Assembly: GCA_036376135.1 (NCBI GenBank)
Contig: DASVAW010000170.1
Span: 1-41,019 of the forward strand
DNA from: Candidatus Polarisedimenticolaceae bacterium
GTDB lineage: Bacteria; Acidobacteriota; Polarisedimenticolia; Polarisedimenticolales; DASRJG01
Direction of reading: 5' to 3'
DNA length: 41,019 nucleotides
This document shows, piece after piece, positions 14,847 through 27,053 of the stretch. Each line of letters begins with the position of its first letter. The first letter of the stretch is position 1. The notes beneath the pieces are model-generated. The model saw nothing but the letters and a program-made list of their open reading frames with translations. It ran no database searches and was not told where the DNA came from. Made by a program: the position numbers and the translations under genes.

Positions 14847-15809
14847 ATGCACCCGCCCGTGCTGCTGCTGCTGCCCGCGCTCGCCGCCGTCCCCACCGCC
14901 GAGGATCTCGACCGCTGCCGAGCGATCGTCGATCCCGCGGAGCGCGTCGCCTGTTACGACGCCCTCGCCGCGACGCTCGCTCCGGAGGAGACGACGCCGA
15001 CGCTCCTCGAGGAGCGCTGGGAGCTCCTCCCGGAGACGAAACACGGCCTCTTCCAGTTCCGGTTCTACCGTCCGAACTTCCTGCTCCCCGCCGTCGCCTC
15101 GGACGAGGTCAACGAGGTGCCGCAGAGCCCGACCCGCCAGAGCACGGACCCGGTCCCCCTGCCGTGGAAACACCTGGAGGCGAAGTTCCAGCTCAGCTTC
15201 AAGACCAAGGTGTGGGAAACCGTGTTCGGAAGGAGCGCCGATCTCTGGGTCGGGTACTCGCAGCAGAGTTACTGGCAGGTGTACACGGCCGAGGCGTCGC
15301 GCCCGTTCCGCGAGACCAACTACGAGCCGGAGCTCGTGCTCACCCTGCCGACCCGGTATCGGATCGCGGGCCTCGACGGGAGGTTGCTCGCCTTCGGCAT
15401 CGTGCACGAATCGAACGGCCGTGCGGAGCCGCTCTCCCGCAGCTGGAACAGGATCTACGCGCTCGTCGGCCTCGAGCGCGGGAACTTCGTCCTGACCCTC
15501 AAGCCCTGGATCCGGCTCGACGAGGAGTACGAGGACGACGACAACCCGGACATGGCCGGCTACGTCGGATACGGCGAGGTCCTCGCCTTCTGGAGGCTCG
15601 TCGAGGGGCACACGCTGGCGTTGCGGGTCCGGCCGACGTTCTCCTTCTCGAAGAGCTGGGGATCGGCGCAGCTCGACTGGCGCTTCCCCGTCGGCCGGCA
15701 CGTCGGCGGCTACCTCCAGGCGTTCACCGGGCACGGCGAGAGCATGATCGACTACAACTTCCGGAAGACCTCGCTCGGCCTCGGCGTCGTGCTGGGGAAC
15801 TGGTACTGA
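14847..15809 (+). CDS. pldA: Outer membrane phospholipase A (OMPLA/PldA-like)
   Basis: 320 residues with a signal peptide, then a short mature N-terminal region and a 12-strand barrel. The catalytic motif HESNGRAEPLSRSWNRIY holds His187, Ser189 and Asn201, with the same spacing as His142, Ser144 and Asn156 of E. coli OMPLA. GYSQQSYWQVY and FRETNYEPEL are family signatures, and it ends in an aromatic residue (NWY) as barrel proteins do for BAM recognition. OMPLA hydrolyses phospholipids that have reached the outer leaflet, so it helps maintain outer-membrane asymmetry under stress. It is divergent from the HtrA-SpoIIE unit and converges on glgP. Confidence 0.93.
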   Translation: MHPPVLLLLPALAAVPTAEDLDRCRAIVDPAERVACYDALAATLAPEETTPTLLEERWELLPETKHGLFQFRFYRPNFLLPAVASDEVNEVPQSPTRQSTDPVPLPWKHLEAKFQLSFKTKVWETVFGRSADLWVGYSQQSYWQVYTAEASRPFRETNYEPELVLTLPTRYRIAGLDGRLLAFGIVHESNGRAEPLSRSWNRIYALVGLERGNFVLTLKPWIRLDEEYEDDDNPDMAGYVGYGEVLAFWRLVEGHTLALRVRPTFSFSKSWGSAQLDWRFPVGRHVGGYLQAFTGHGESMIDYNFRKTSLGLGVVLGNWY

Positions 15810-15819
15810 TCGAACGCGG

Positions 15820-18225
15820 CTACGGCACCTCCACCGGCATCGGCGACACCTTCCAGATCCGCTCGGCGTAGTCGCGGATCGAGCGATCCGACGAGAACCG
15901 ACCGACGCGGCAGGCGTTGAAGATGGACATGCGCGTCCAGCGCTCGGTGTCGCGCCAGGTCTCGCTCACGCGGTCCTGGCAGGCCGCGTACGCGGCGAAG
16001 TCCGCGAGCACGAAGAACGGATCGTTCGCCACGAGGCCTTCGACGAACGGCCGGAAGCCCAGCGACCCGACCGTCTCGAGCACCCTCGCGAGGAAGGGTT
16101 CCCGCTCGACGACCTCGCGGGGGTGGTACCCGCGCGCGGCCCACGCGGCCACCTCCTCGGCGGTCAGCCCGAACAACGCGAAGTTCTCCTCGCCCACCGC
16201 CTCGCGGATCTCCACGTTCGCGCCGTCGAGGGTGCCGATCGTGATCGCGCCGTTCATGGCGAACTTCATGTTGCCGGTACCCGACGCCTCCTTGCCCGCC
16301 GTCGAGATCTGCTCCGACAGATCGGCCGCGGGGTAGATCTTCTGGCCGTTCGTGACGTTGAAGTCGGGGAAGAACGCGACCTTCAGGCGCCCCCCGACGC
16401 GGGGATCGCCGTTGACGACGGCGCCGACCGCGTGGATCAGGCGGATGATCTCCTTCGCCGCGGCATACCCCGGCGCGGCCTTTCCTCCGAAGATCCAGAC
16501 GCGCGGGACCACGTTCCCGCCTGGGTCGTCGAGCAGCCGGAGGTACGTCGCCACGATGTTGAGGACGTTGAGATGCTGGCGCTTGTACTCGTGGAAACGC
16601 TTCACCTGCACGTCGAACATCGACTCGGGGTCGACCGGAACACCGGCGCGCAGCGCGAGCTCCTCCGCGAGCGTCCGCTTGTTGGCGAGCTTGACCTCGC
16701 GCCACGCGCGGCGGAACGCCGCGTCCGACGCGTACGACTCGATCGCGGGGAGCTCCTCCTCGGGGTGGACGAGCCAGCGGTCCCCGATCCTCCCCGTGAT
16801 CAGCGCCGCCAGGCCGGGGTTGGAGAGCGCCACCCAGCGCCGAGGGGTCACGCCGTTGGTGACGTTGTGGAAGCGCTCGGGCCACATCGCGTGGAAGTCG
16901 GCGAGGGTCTCGCGCTTGAGGAGGTCCGAATGCAGCGCCGCCACGCCGTTCACCGCGTGGGTCCCGACGGTCGCCAGGTGCGCCATGCGGACGCGGCGTC
17001 CCCGGCTCTCCTCGACGATCGACATCCGCGACACGCGCCCCTCGTCGCCGGGGAACCGCGCGCGCACCTCGTCGAGGAACCGGCGGTTGATCTCGTAGAC
17101 GATCTCGAGGTGGCGCGGGAGGAGCGCCCCGAACAGCTCGACCGGCCAGGTCTCCAGGGCCTCCGGGAGGAGCGTGTGGTTCGTGTAGGCGAGGGCGGCG
17201 CGGGTGATCTCCCAGGCGGGGTCCCAGTCGATGCCGTGTTCGTCGACCAGCAGGCGCATCAGCTCGGCGACCGCGACCGACGGATGGGTGTCGTTGAGCT
17301 GCACCGCCCAGGTCTCGTGGAACGCCTCGAGGGGGGCACCGGTGGACCGGTGCATCGTCACCATGTCCTTCAGCGCGCAGCAGGTGAAGAAATACTGCTG
17401 CTCGAGGCGGAGCTGTTTTCCCTGGGCGGGCTCGTCGTTCGGGTAGAGGACCTTGCTGATGTTCTCGGACACGACCTTGTCGTCGACCGCGCCCCAGTAG
17501 TCGCCGGTGTTGAACGCCTGGAAATCGAACGACTCGCACGCCTCGGCCTTCCACAGGCGCAGCAGGTTCGCGTTTCCGACGCGGTAGCCGAGGACCGGCG
17601 TGTCGTGCGCGACGCCGATCACGACGCGCGCCGGGACCCAGCGGACGCGGAACCTCCCGCGCTCGTCGGTCCAGTTCTCCGTGCGCCCGCCGAAGCCCAC
17701 TTCGTGCGCGATCTCGGGGCGGCAGATTTCCCAGGGGTTCCCGTACCGCAGCCACTTGTCGGTCACCTCGACCTGGGCGCCGTCTCGAATCACCTGGTCG
17801 AAGATCCCGAACTCGTAGCGGATCCCGTAGCCGACGGCCGGGATCTGCACGGTCGCCAGCGAATCGAGAAAGCACGCGGCGAGGCGGCCGAGTCCGCCGT
17901 TCCCGAGCCCGGGCTCCTCCTCCTGGGCGAGGATCTCGTCGAAGTCGAGCCCGAGCGAGCTCGCGGCCCGGCGCCCCTCCTCGAGGAGGCCGAGGTTCAG
18001 CAGGTTGTTCCCGAGGTGCGGCCCCATGAGGAACTCGGCCGAGAGATACGCCACCCCGCGGACGTCGCGCCGCTGCAGCGTCTCGAGGGTCGCGATCCAC
18101 CGCTCGAGCATCCGCTCGCGCACCACGTGCGCGAAGGCCATGTACCAGTCGTGTTTCGTCGCGCGCGAGGGGAGCTTCCCGACGCCGTAACGCAGCGCTT
18201 CGACGATCGACTCCGCGAGGTCCAT
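15820..18225 (-). CDS. glgP: Glycogen/maltodextrin phosphorylase (GlgP)
   Basis: 801 residues starting at ATG 18225 after GGGAG; frames extending further upstream are shadow sequence overlapping the patatin gene. Phosphorolyses alpha-1,4-glucans to glucose 1-phosphate with PLP. Family marks run the full length: YLSAEFLMGPHLGNNLLNLG near residue 70, EEEPGLGNGGLGRLAACFLDS, YGIRYEFGIFDQ, NDTHPSVAVAELMRLL, VTNGVTPRRW, KRFHEYKRQHLNVL, and the PLP lysine at about 654 in EASGTGNMKFAMNG. Length and motif set are normal for the family (about 800-830). It follows the patatin gene by 16 bases and may share its transcript, although the functional link is not obvious. Confidence 0.96.
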   Translation of the reverse strand: MDLAESIVEALRYGVGKLPSRATKHDWYMAFAHVVRERMLERWIATLETLQRRDVRGVAYLSAEFLMGPHLGNNLLNLGLLEEGRRAASSLGLDFDEILAQEEEPGLGNGGLGRLAACFLDSLATVQIPAVGYGIRYEFGIFDQVIRDGAQVEVTDKWLRYGNPWEICRPEIAHEVGFGGRTENWTDERGRFRVRWVPARVVIGVAHDTPVLGYRVGNANLLRLWKAEACESFDFQAFNTGDYWGAVDDKVVSENISKVLYPNDEPAQGKQLRLEQQYFFTCCALKDMVTMHRSTGAPLEAFHETWAVQLNDTHPSVAVAELMRLLVDEHGIDWDPAWEITRAALAYTNHTLLPEALETWPVELFGALLPRHLEIVYEINRRFLDEVRARFPGDEGRVSRMSIVEESRGRRVRMAHLATVGTHAVNGVAALHSDLLKRETLADFHAMWPERFHNVTNGVTPRRWVALSNPGLAALITGRIGDRWLVHPEEELPAIESYASDAAFRRAWREVKLANKRTLAEELALRAGVPVDPESMFDVQVKRFHEYKRQHLNVLNIVATYLRLLDDPGGNVVPRVWIFGGKAAPGYAAAKEIIRLIHAVGAVVNGDPRVGGRLKVAFFPDFNVTNGQKIYPAADLSEQISTAGKEASGTGNMKFAMNGAITIGTLDGANVEIREAVGEENFALFGLTAEEVAAWAARGYHPREVVEREPFLARVLETVGSLGFRPFVEGLVANDPFFVLADFAAYAACQDRVSETWRDTERWTRMSIFNACRVGRFSSDRSIRDYAERIWKVSPMPVEVP

Positions 18226-18241
18226 CTCGAGCTCCCTTCGA

Positions 18242-20443
18242 TCAGAACCGCTCCCCGATGACCAGGTACCAGCGGTTCCGGTCCGGCTCGGTCCACCCCC
18301 AGCCGAGGTAAGCGGGGCCCAGCGGCGTCGTCGCTCCCAGGAAGACCGCCCCGCCCGCGCGAAGCGACGGCCACGTGATCGGCTCCCCCTCGAAGTAGGT
18401 GTTGCCCGCCTCGAGCGAGACGCCGACGAAGACACGGTTCTTGAACGAGCCCAGCGGGATCTCGGTGAGGCGCTGGTACCAGGTGAACGCCGCGAACCCG
18501 CCGCGCTCTCCGAACAGCTCGTTGGTCCCGAGCCCCGACAACCTCCCGAGGCCGCCGAGCACCGCCGCCGTGCGCAGGGTCGCGCTCCCGTCCACGACGG
18601 TGGAACCCGCCACCCGGAGGGTGAAGGTGCTCCCTCGGAACTCGAAGGCCTGCTGGAGGTCCGCCTTGAAGATCGTGGAGTCCTCCTCCGCCCCGAAGGC
18701 CGCGAGGTCGCGCTCGGCGGCGACCATCATCGTGGCCCCCTTGCTGGGAAACGCCGCGGCCTCGGCGGTGTCGACGCGGAACCCGGCGCGGAAGCCGCCG
18801 AAGTCCAGGTTGTCCAGCTCGTCGAGGGGGAGCGGGATCCCCACCGTCTGGTCGAAGTCTTCCCGGCCGCGGAACACCCCGACGCGGACTTCCACCTTCT
18901 CCGCGAGGATCCTCCCGAAGTCGACGCCGGCCCACTGGGTGTCGACCTTGAAGTCGCCGATCGCGACCCCGTCCACCCAGAGCTTCTGCGTCTCCCGGGA
19001 GACGTACATCACCGGGGAGAAGAACCACCGCATCCCCCAGTCGAGGGGCTGATAGAACTCCATCGACAGCAGCCGGGTGCTTCCGACCTGCGCGGTGTTC
19101 TTCCACTCGCCCCCACGCGTGTTCACCGCCATCATGCGGTGGCGCGCGATGAGGGTGAAGGTCGCCTCCCCCGCGAGGTCGGTGTCGAGGCTGAGGCCGA
19201 ACTGGAGGCTCCCCCTCGAGTAGGGTTTCCGGGGCGCCGTGAGCTTCAGGGCCGTGCCGCCCTCCACCGGCACGAGCTCGGGCCGGAGGATGCCGAAGTA
19301 GTCGAGCCCCGACAGCAGCACGAGCTGGCGGTCGAGGGCCGCGCGGTCGATCGGCTTTCCGATCGGGAGGTCGAGTCGTTCCAGGACCACGCGATCGTCG
19401 ACCCAGCTCGTGTTCTCGAGGGTGAACTCCCGGAGCGGCTGGGCATGGAGGTCCGCGTGACGGTGGCGCTCGCGGAAAGCGGTCCAGGTCGCGTCGTCCG
19501 CCGAGAAGGCGTCGAGCGCGTTCAGCTTCTCGCGCGCCGCGACCTCGCCGATCCCCACGGCTTCCCTGGCCTTCTCGAACTCGTCGAACTTGATCCCCTC
19601 GAGGTTCGGTCGGATGAGCAGGTCGTCGGGCTTCAGCCGCGTGAGGTCCGCCTCGCGATTGCCGACGGTCAGGAGGGCGGAGAGCTGATCGAGAACCCCC
19701 ATGAACGAGCGCCCCTCGACCTCCGGGTTCAGGGGGCTCGTGATGTCGACGGCGATCAGCCGCTCGGCGCCGAGCGACTGCGCGATCCCGATGGGGAGGT
19801 TCGCCGCGGCACCGCCGTCCACGAGCGTCTTTCCGTCCCGCACCACCGGCGGAAAGGCGCCGGGGACCGACATGCTCGCGCGCATCGCCTCGGCGAGGCT
19901 GCCGTCGCCGATCACCACGGCCTCCCCGTTGCTGAGGTCCATCGCGACCGCCCGGTAGGGAACGGTGAGATCGTCGAAGTCCTGGGCCGCGGTCGCCTTG
20001 TCGACGAGGGCGCGAAGGGTCAGGTCGAGCCGCTGCCCGCCGAGGATTCCCGAGGGCATGTAGACCTTGAGTCCCTTGAACCGCAGCTTCGTGGGCACCA
20101 GGAAGACGTCGTCGTCCTGCTTCCGGCGGAAGGTGCGGTCGCGACGCTCGGGGGCGTCGAAGAAGACCTCGTTCCAGTTGATCCCCGCGAGGATGTCCTC
20201 GATCTCCTGCGGGGAGTAGCCGGCGGCGTAGAGCCCGCCGACGATCGAGCCCATGCTCGTTCCGACGATGAGGTCGGGGACGACGTGTTTCTCCTCGAGG
20301 ACCTTCAGCACGCCGATGTGCGCCGCGCCGCGCGCGCCGCCGCCGCTGAGGACGAGGGCGAGCTTGGGCTTCGCCGGCCCCTCGGCGGCGACGGCACCGC
20401 AGGCGGCGGCGACGAGCAGGGCTCCCCAGAATCGAACGCGCAT
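18242..20443 (-). CDS. Patatin-like phospholipase with C-terminal beta-barrel (type Vd-like)
   Basis: 733 residues, with a signal peptide (1-20) and a patatin domain: GGGARG (34-39), GTSMGS with nucleophile Ser63, and DGG with catalytic Asp209. Residues 350-420 look POTRA-like (LREFTLENTSWVDDRVVLERLDLPIGKPID), followed by a BamA/Omp85-type barrel from about 430 to the final FGE-type aromatic end (LVIGERF). This order matches type Vd autotransporters such as PlpD, in which patatin, POTRA and barrel form one chain. ATG 20443 follows GGAGGAGGGGG. A secreted or surface lipase is inferred. It leads the glgP gene and follows the alpha/beta hydrolase by 89 bases. Confidence 0.9.
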   Translation of the reverse strand: MRVRFWGALLVAAACGAVAAEGPAKPKLALVLSGGGARGAAHIGVLKVLEEKHVVPDLIVGTSMGSIVGGLYAAGYSPQEIEDILAGINWNEVFFDAPERRDRTFRRKQDDDVFLVPTKLRFKGLKVYMPSGILGGQRLDLTLRALVDKATAAQDFDDLTVPYRAVAMDLSNGEAVVIGDGSLAEAMRASMSVPGAFPPVVRDGKTLVDGGAAANLPIGIAQSLGAERLIAVDITSPLNPEVEGRSFMGVLDQLSALLTVGNREADLTRLKPDDLLIRPNLEGIKFDEFEKAREAVGIGEVAAREKLNALDAFSADDATWTAFRERHRHADLHAQPLREFTLENTSWVDDRVVLERLDLPIGKPIDRAALDRQLVLLSGLDYFGILRPELVPVEGGTALKLTAPRKPYSRGSLQFGLSLDTDLAGEATFTLIARHRMMAVNTRGGEWKNTAQVGSTRLLSMEFYQPLDWGMRWFFSPVMYVSRETQKLWVDGVAIGDFKVDTQWAGVDFGRILAEKVEVRVGVFRGREDFDQTVGIPLPLDELDNLDFGGFRAGFRVDTAEAAAFPSKGATMMVAAERDLAAFGAEEDSTIFKADLQQAFEFRGSTFTLRVAGSTVVDGSATLRTAAVLGGLGRLSGLGTNELFGERGGFAAFTWYQRLTEIPLGSFKNRVFVGVSLEAGNTYFEGEPITWPSLRAGGAVFLGATTPLGPAYLGWGWTEPDRNRWYLVIGERF

Positions 20444-20532
20444 GACACCCCCTCCTCCGCGCGCATCTTCGCGCATCGGCCCGGTGCAGGCACGGGTGGA
20501 CGACGCGGACCCGTATTTTTTCGGGGGCCGCC

Positions 20533-22002
20533 TCACGGACGCTCGCCCGACGCGCCGAACCTGCCGACCTCCTCCACGACGACTTGCCAGAACGGGTTGC
20601 TGCGCAGCCGGGTCAGCGCCCCGAGCGGCAGGGTGATCGCCCCTTCCTCCCCGCGCAGCGCCCACGAGCCGAGGGAGGGCACGCCGTTGGCGCCGCTCCC
20701 CGGGAGGAAGCCGTAGACCGGGTCGTCCGGCGGAAACGGGAGGGCGACGTGCCCGAGCGAGACGACCCCCGCGGGCCAGGCGAGGTCGAGCGGCCGGGCC
20801 GAAGGCTCCGCCGAGCCGGGTGTGTACTCGCGGGCCTCGACCTCCGGGCTCTCCGTGGAGCGATTGGCGATCACCGTGAGGGAGTACCCGCGCGGTCCGC
20901 CGGCGGCACGGTCGATCAGGAGCTTCGTCTCGGGGCGCTGCAGCGTTCCCAGGCCGCGGTAGCGATTGACGTCGAAGAGGACGAGCCGGTGCTGCGCGCC
21001 GGAGAGCCGGGCGAAGAGAAGGTCCACGACGGGATCCGTTCCCACCGTCGCGTCGATCGCCGACTGGAAGGCGAGCACGGGGGGCATCGAACCCAGCCGC
21101 CCCGCCTCCTGCGCGTCGGCGAGCGAGGCCTGGAGGCGAAGGGTCGTGCGGCGCACCTGCCGGATCGCGTTCACCGCGAAGGAGTTGAACTTGTAGGGGT
21201 CGAATTCCGGCTTGATCTCCTGCCAATGGGACTTCTGCAGCGGCTCCCACGGCAGGATGGAAGCCAGGTCCATCGCGTTCGACAACGCGGCGAGCGGGCT
21301 CACCGCGATCGCCGGAGAGACGAGCACGACCCCGTCGGGCCGCCGGAGCGAGGCGTCGACCTGGGTATCGAGGGTGTACTGCAGGGTCAGCGCCCCTCCC
21401 GTGGAGAACCCGCCGACCACGAACCGCCCTCCCGGAGGGACCCGCGCCGCAACGTCGCGCGCCGCGATCCGGACCGCCGCCTGCCAGTCCTCGAGGCGCA
21501 TGCGCACCATGCCGGAGGGGAGCGCGCCGTGCCCGGGGAGACGCAGCACCGTCGCCTCGTACCCCGCCTCCGCGAGGACCCGCGCGAGCGCCCCCATCGC
21601 GTAGGGCGAGTCGGTCAGGCCGTGCACCAGCAGCGCGGCGCCGCGCGTCCCGGGCGTTCCGACGCGGAACGTGCGATTCCAGGGGGCGTCCCCCGCGAGC
21701 CGCCGCACCTGCCCGTTCGGGTCCCAGCGCGTCCACGCGGCGCGCGCTCCGAAGTCGGGAATGCCGGCGAACAGCTCCTCCTCGAGCCGCCGGTATCCGT
21801 CGAGGTCGAGTCCCCGATCGCGGTCGGCGTCGAACTCGCGCTCGAGGCGCTCGGTGTGCCACGGCTGAAGGGGGGGCAGGGCCTCCAGCGCGTACAGCAG
21901 GAAGCCGGCGGCGATCGCCGCGACCACGGCCGCGCACGTCGCGAACGCGCGGAGCGACCAGCGGATCGCGGCCGACGCCGCACGACGGAATCGCGGCCTC
22001 AT
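20533..22002 (-). CDS. Membrane-anchored alpha/beta hydrolase
   Basis: 489 residues with an N-terminal membrane helix (about 17-40) and an alpha/beta hydrolase domain. LLVHGLTDSPYAMG gives the oxyanion loop, GGFSTGG (Ser200) the nucleophile, SAIDATVG a likely catalytic Asp, and SLGHVALPF a candidate His. Sequences of this kind are usually called serine aminopeptidase S33 or monoacylglycerol lipase-like, but the N-terminal anchor and long C-terminal part (PDDPVYGFLPGSGANGVPSLGSWALRGEEG) set it apart. ATG 22002 follows GGGGAGG. The neighbouring patatin and OMPLA suggest lipid or acyl-ester hydrolysis, by inference. Confidence 0.8.
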   Translation of the reverse strand: MRPRFRRAASAAIRWSLRAFATCAAVVAAIAAGFLLYALEALPPLQPWHTERLEREFDADRDRGLDLDGYRRLEEELFAGIPDFGARAAWTRWDPNGQVRRLAGDAPWNRTFRVGTPGTRGAALLVHGLTDSPYAMGALARVLAEAGYEATVLRLPGHGALPSGMVRMRLEDWQAAVRIAARDVAARVPPGGRFVVGGFSTGGALTLQYTLDTQVDASLRRPDGVVLVSPAIAVSPLAALSNAMDLASILPWEPLQKSHWQEIKPEFDPYKFNSFAVNAIRQVRRTTLRLQASLADAQEAGRLGSMPPVLAFQSAIDATVGTDPVVDLLFARLSGAQHRLVLFDVNRYRGLGTLQRPETKLLIDRAAGGPRGYSLTVIANRSTESPEVEAREYTPGSAEPSARPLDLAWPAGVVSLGHVALPFPPDDPVYGFLPGSGANGVPSLGSWALRGEEGAITLPLGALTRLRSNPFWQVVVEEVGRFGASGERP

Positions 22003-22025
22003 GGGACACCTCCCCTCGCGCGCCG

Positions 22026-22031
22026 AGCCTA
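22026..22031 (-). promoter_or_regulatory. Extended -10-like TGCTAGGCT for the alpha/beta hydrolase
   Basis: Minus-strand TAGGCT preceded by TGC, 23 bases before ATG 22002 with the GGGGAGG ribosome site between. Same form as at 14813-14818. The plus-strand TATCGT at 22052-22057 may serve the divergent lipoprotein gene. Confidence 0.3.
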
Positions 22032-22083
22032 GCATTCGCGGGGATCTGGGCTATCGTCTCCGCGAACCCCGAGGGAAACGTCC

Positions 22084-22686
22084 ATGAAGCGAATCGCCCT
22101 GCTCTCCATCGCGCTGGCGCTCGCCGCCGGCTGTGCCGCCACCAAGCTCGTCTCCCAGTGGCGCGACCCCGCGACCACCCAGGTGAAGTTCAACAAGGTA
22201 CTCGCCGTGATGATGAGCCCGGAGATGCTCACGCGGCGCTCCGCCGAGGACTCCCTCGTGCGGATCCTCGGCCCGGATCGCACCGTGGCGTCGTACATGG
22301 TCTTCCCGGGAGAAAAGGCCCCCGAGCAGGAGGCCGCGAAGGCGCTTCTGCGCGAGAAGGGCTTCGAGGGCGTCGTCATCCTCCGGCCGGTCGACTCGCG
22401 GACGGAAGTCCAGTACGTGCCCGGCACGGTGTCGTACGCCCCCACCTACGGCTCGTTGTGGGGACCGGGCTACTGGGGTTACGGGTGGGGGTCGGTCTAC
22501 GAGCCGGGTTACGTGACGCAGAACACGATCGTGCGCGTCGAGACGGTCGTCTACGACCTGAAGCAGGACAAGCTCATCTGGGCGTCGCAGACCGACTCGA
22601 CGAACCCGACGGGACTCGAGAAGATGATCGCCGAGATCGCGGAGGCGACCGCGTTCGCGATCAAGAAGCAGGGGCTGATTCCCTAG
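22084..22686 (+). CDS. Lipoprotein of unknown function (DUF4136-like)
   Basis: 200 residues. Signal peptide with lipobox LAAGC (Cys18), so probably a lipoprotein. The rest starts TKLVSQWRDPATTQVKFNKVLAVMMSPE, similar in outline to DUF4136-type lipoproteins that bear an early beta-alpha fold. A Gly/Tyr/Trp-rich insert at residues 120-140 (GSLWGPGYWGYGWGSVYEPGY) is followed by TIVRVETVVYDLKQDKLIWASQTDSTNP and a C-terminal helix. Function unknown; the second half appears to form a strand pair then helix as in other outer-membrane lipoproteins. It is divergent from the hydrolase and converges on the pullulanase gene. Confidence 0.7.
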   Translation: MKRIALLSIALALAAGCAATKLVSQWRDPATTQVKFNKVLAVMMSPEMLTRRSAEDSLVRILGPDRTVASYMVFPGEKAPEQEAAKALLREKGFEGVVILRPVDSRTEVQYVPGTVSYAPTYGSLWGPGYWGYGWGSVYEPGYVTQNTIVRVETVVYDLKQDKLIWASQTDSTNPTGLEKMIAEIAEATAFAIKKQGLIP

Positions 22687-22720
22687 ACGCGCATCCACCT
22701 TCGCCCGCCGCGCGTTCCGC

Positions 22721-22766
22721 GCGGGGCCGGGCGGAAGATGCGGAATCGCATCCGCCCGGCCCCCGC
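22721..22766. terminator. Bidirectional GC-rich hairpin between convergent genes
   Basis: Two GC-rich arms, GCGGGGCCGGGCGG and CCGCCCGGCCCCCGC, separated by a smaller ATGC/GCAT stem, make a long hairpin between the stops of the lipoprotein and the pullulanase. A smaller 7-base stem (CCGCGCG and CGCGCGG) lies just before it at about 22707-22723. There is no T tract, so it would act by structure alone. Confidence 0.5.
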
Positions 22767-22771
22767 GGACG

Positions 22772-26839
<4,068 letters not shown>

Positions 26840-26887
26840 TTGCCACCCCTTGCGTTGTGAGGAACTGCTCGACCCGAACGTCGACGC

Positions 26888-26893
26888 AGTGTA
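26888..26893 (-). promoter_or_regulatory. -10-like TACACT for the pullulanase gene
   Basis: Minus-strand TACACT lies 22 bases after the last of three direct GGACA repeats, which is where an activator covering the -35 region would sit. It would give a leader of about 40 bases before ATG 26839. Confidence 0.35.
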
Positions 26894-26905
26894 GCGCCGG
26901 TGTTC

Positions 26906-27017
26906 GGCCTTCTCCTGTCCAGTTCTTGTCCGAAAATGTCCCAGATTTTTCAGCCGTAGGTTTTCGGATCTCCCCGAATCCGAACAGCAGTCCTGGACGA
27001 ATACTGGACAGAAGGCC
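26906..27017. promoter_or_regulatory. Divergent control region with phased GGACA repeats
   Basis: On the minus strand GGACA occurs at 26941-26937, 26931-26927 and 26920-26916, at steps of 10 and 11 bases. On the plus strand GGACG at 26995-26999 and GGACA at 27006-27010 are 11 bases apart. The two sides form a larger inverted repeat (26906-26931 against 26995-27017, three mismatches and a three-base insert). Between them TTCGGAT and ATCCGAA (26963-26984) form a smaller one. Helical spacing fits a dimeric response regulator-type activator. Confidence 0.5.
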
Positions 27018-27053
27018 TCCTATGGCCGCTTTTTCTTGATTATGGAGATTCTC

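Noticed and set aside
18226-18435. N-terminal extension of glycogen phosphorylase
   Set aside because: The extra 70 residues are Ser/Arg-rich and lie on the end of the patatin gene; ATG 18225 with its GGGAG gives the normal start.
20444-22009. Long N-terminal extension of the patatin protein
   Set aside because: It runs through the alpha/beta hydrolase gene in another frame. ATG 20443 has a strong ribosome site and signal peptide.
22687-22771. A small gene in the gap between the lipoprotein and pullulanase
   Set aside because: The 85 bases are explained by two GC-rich hairpins and no convincing frame exists.
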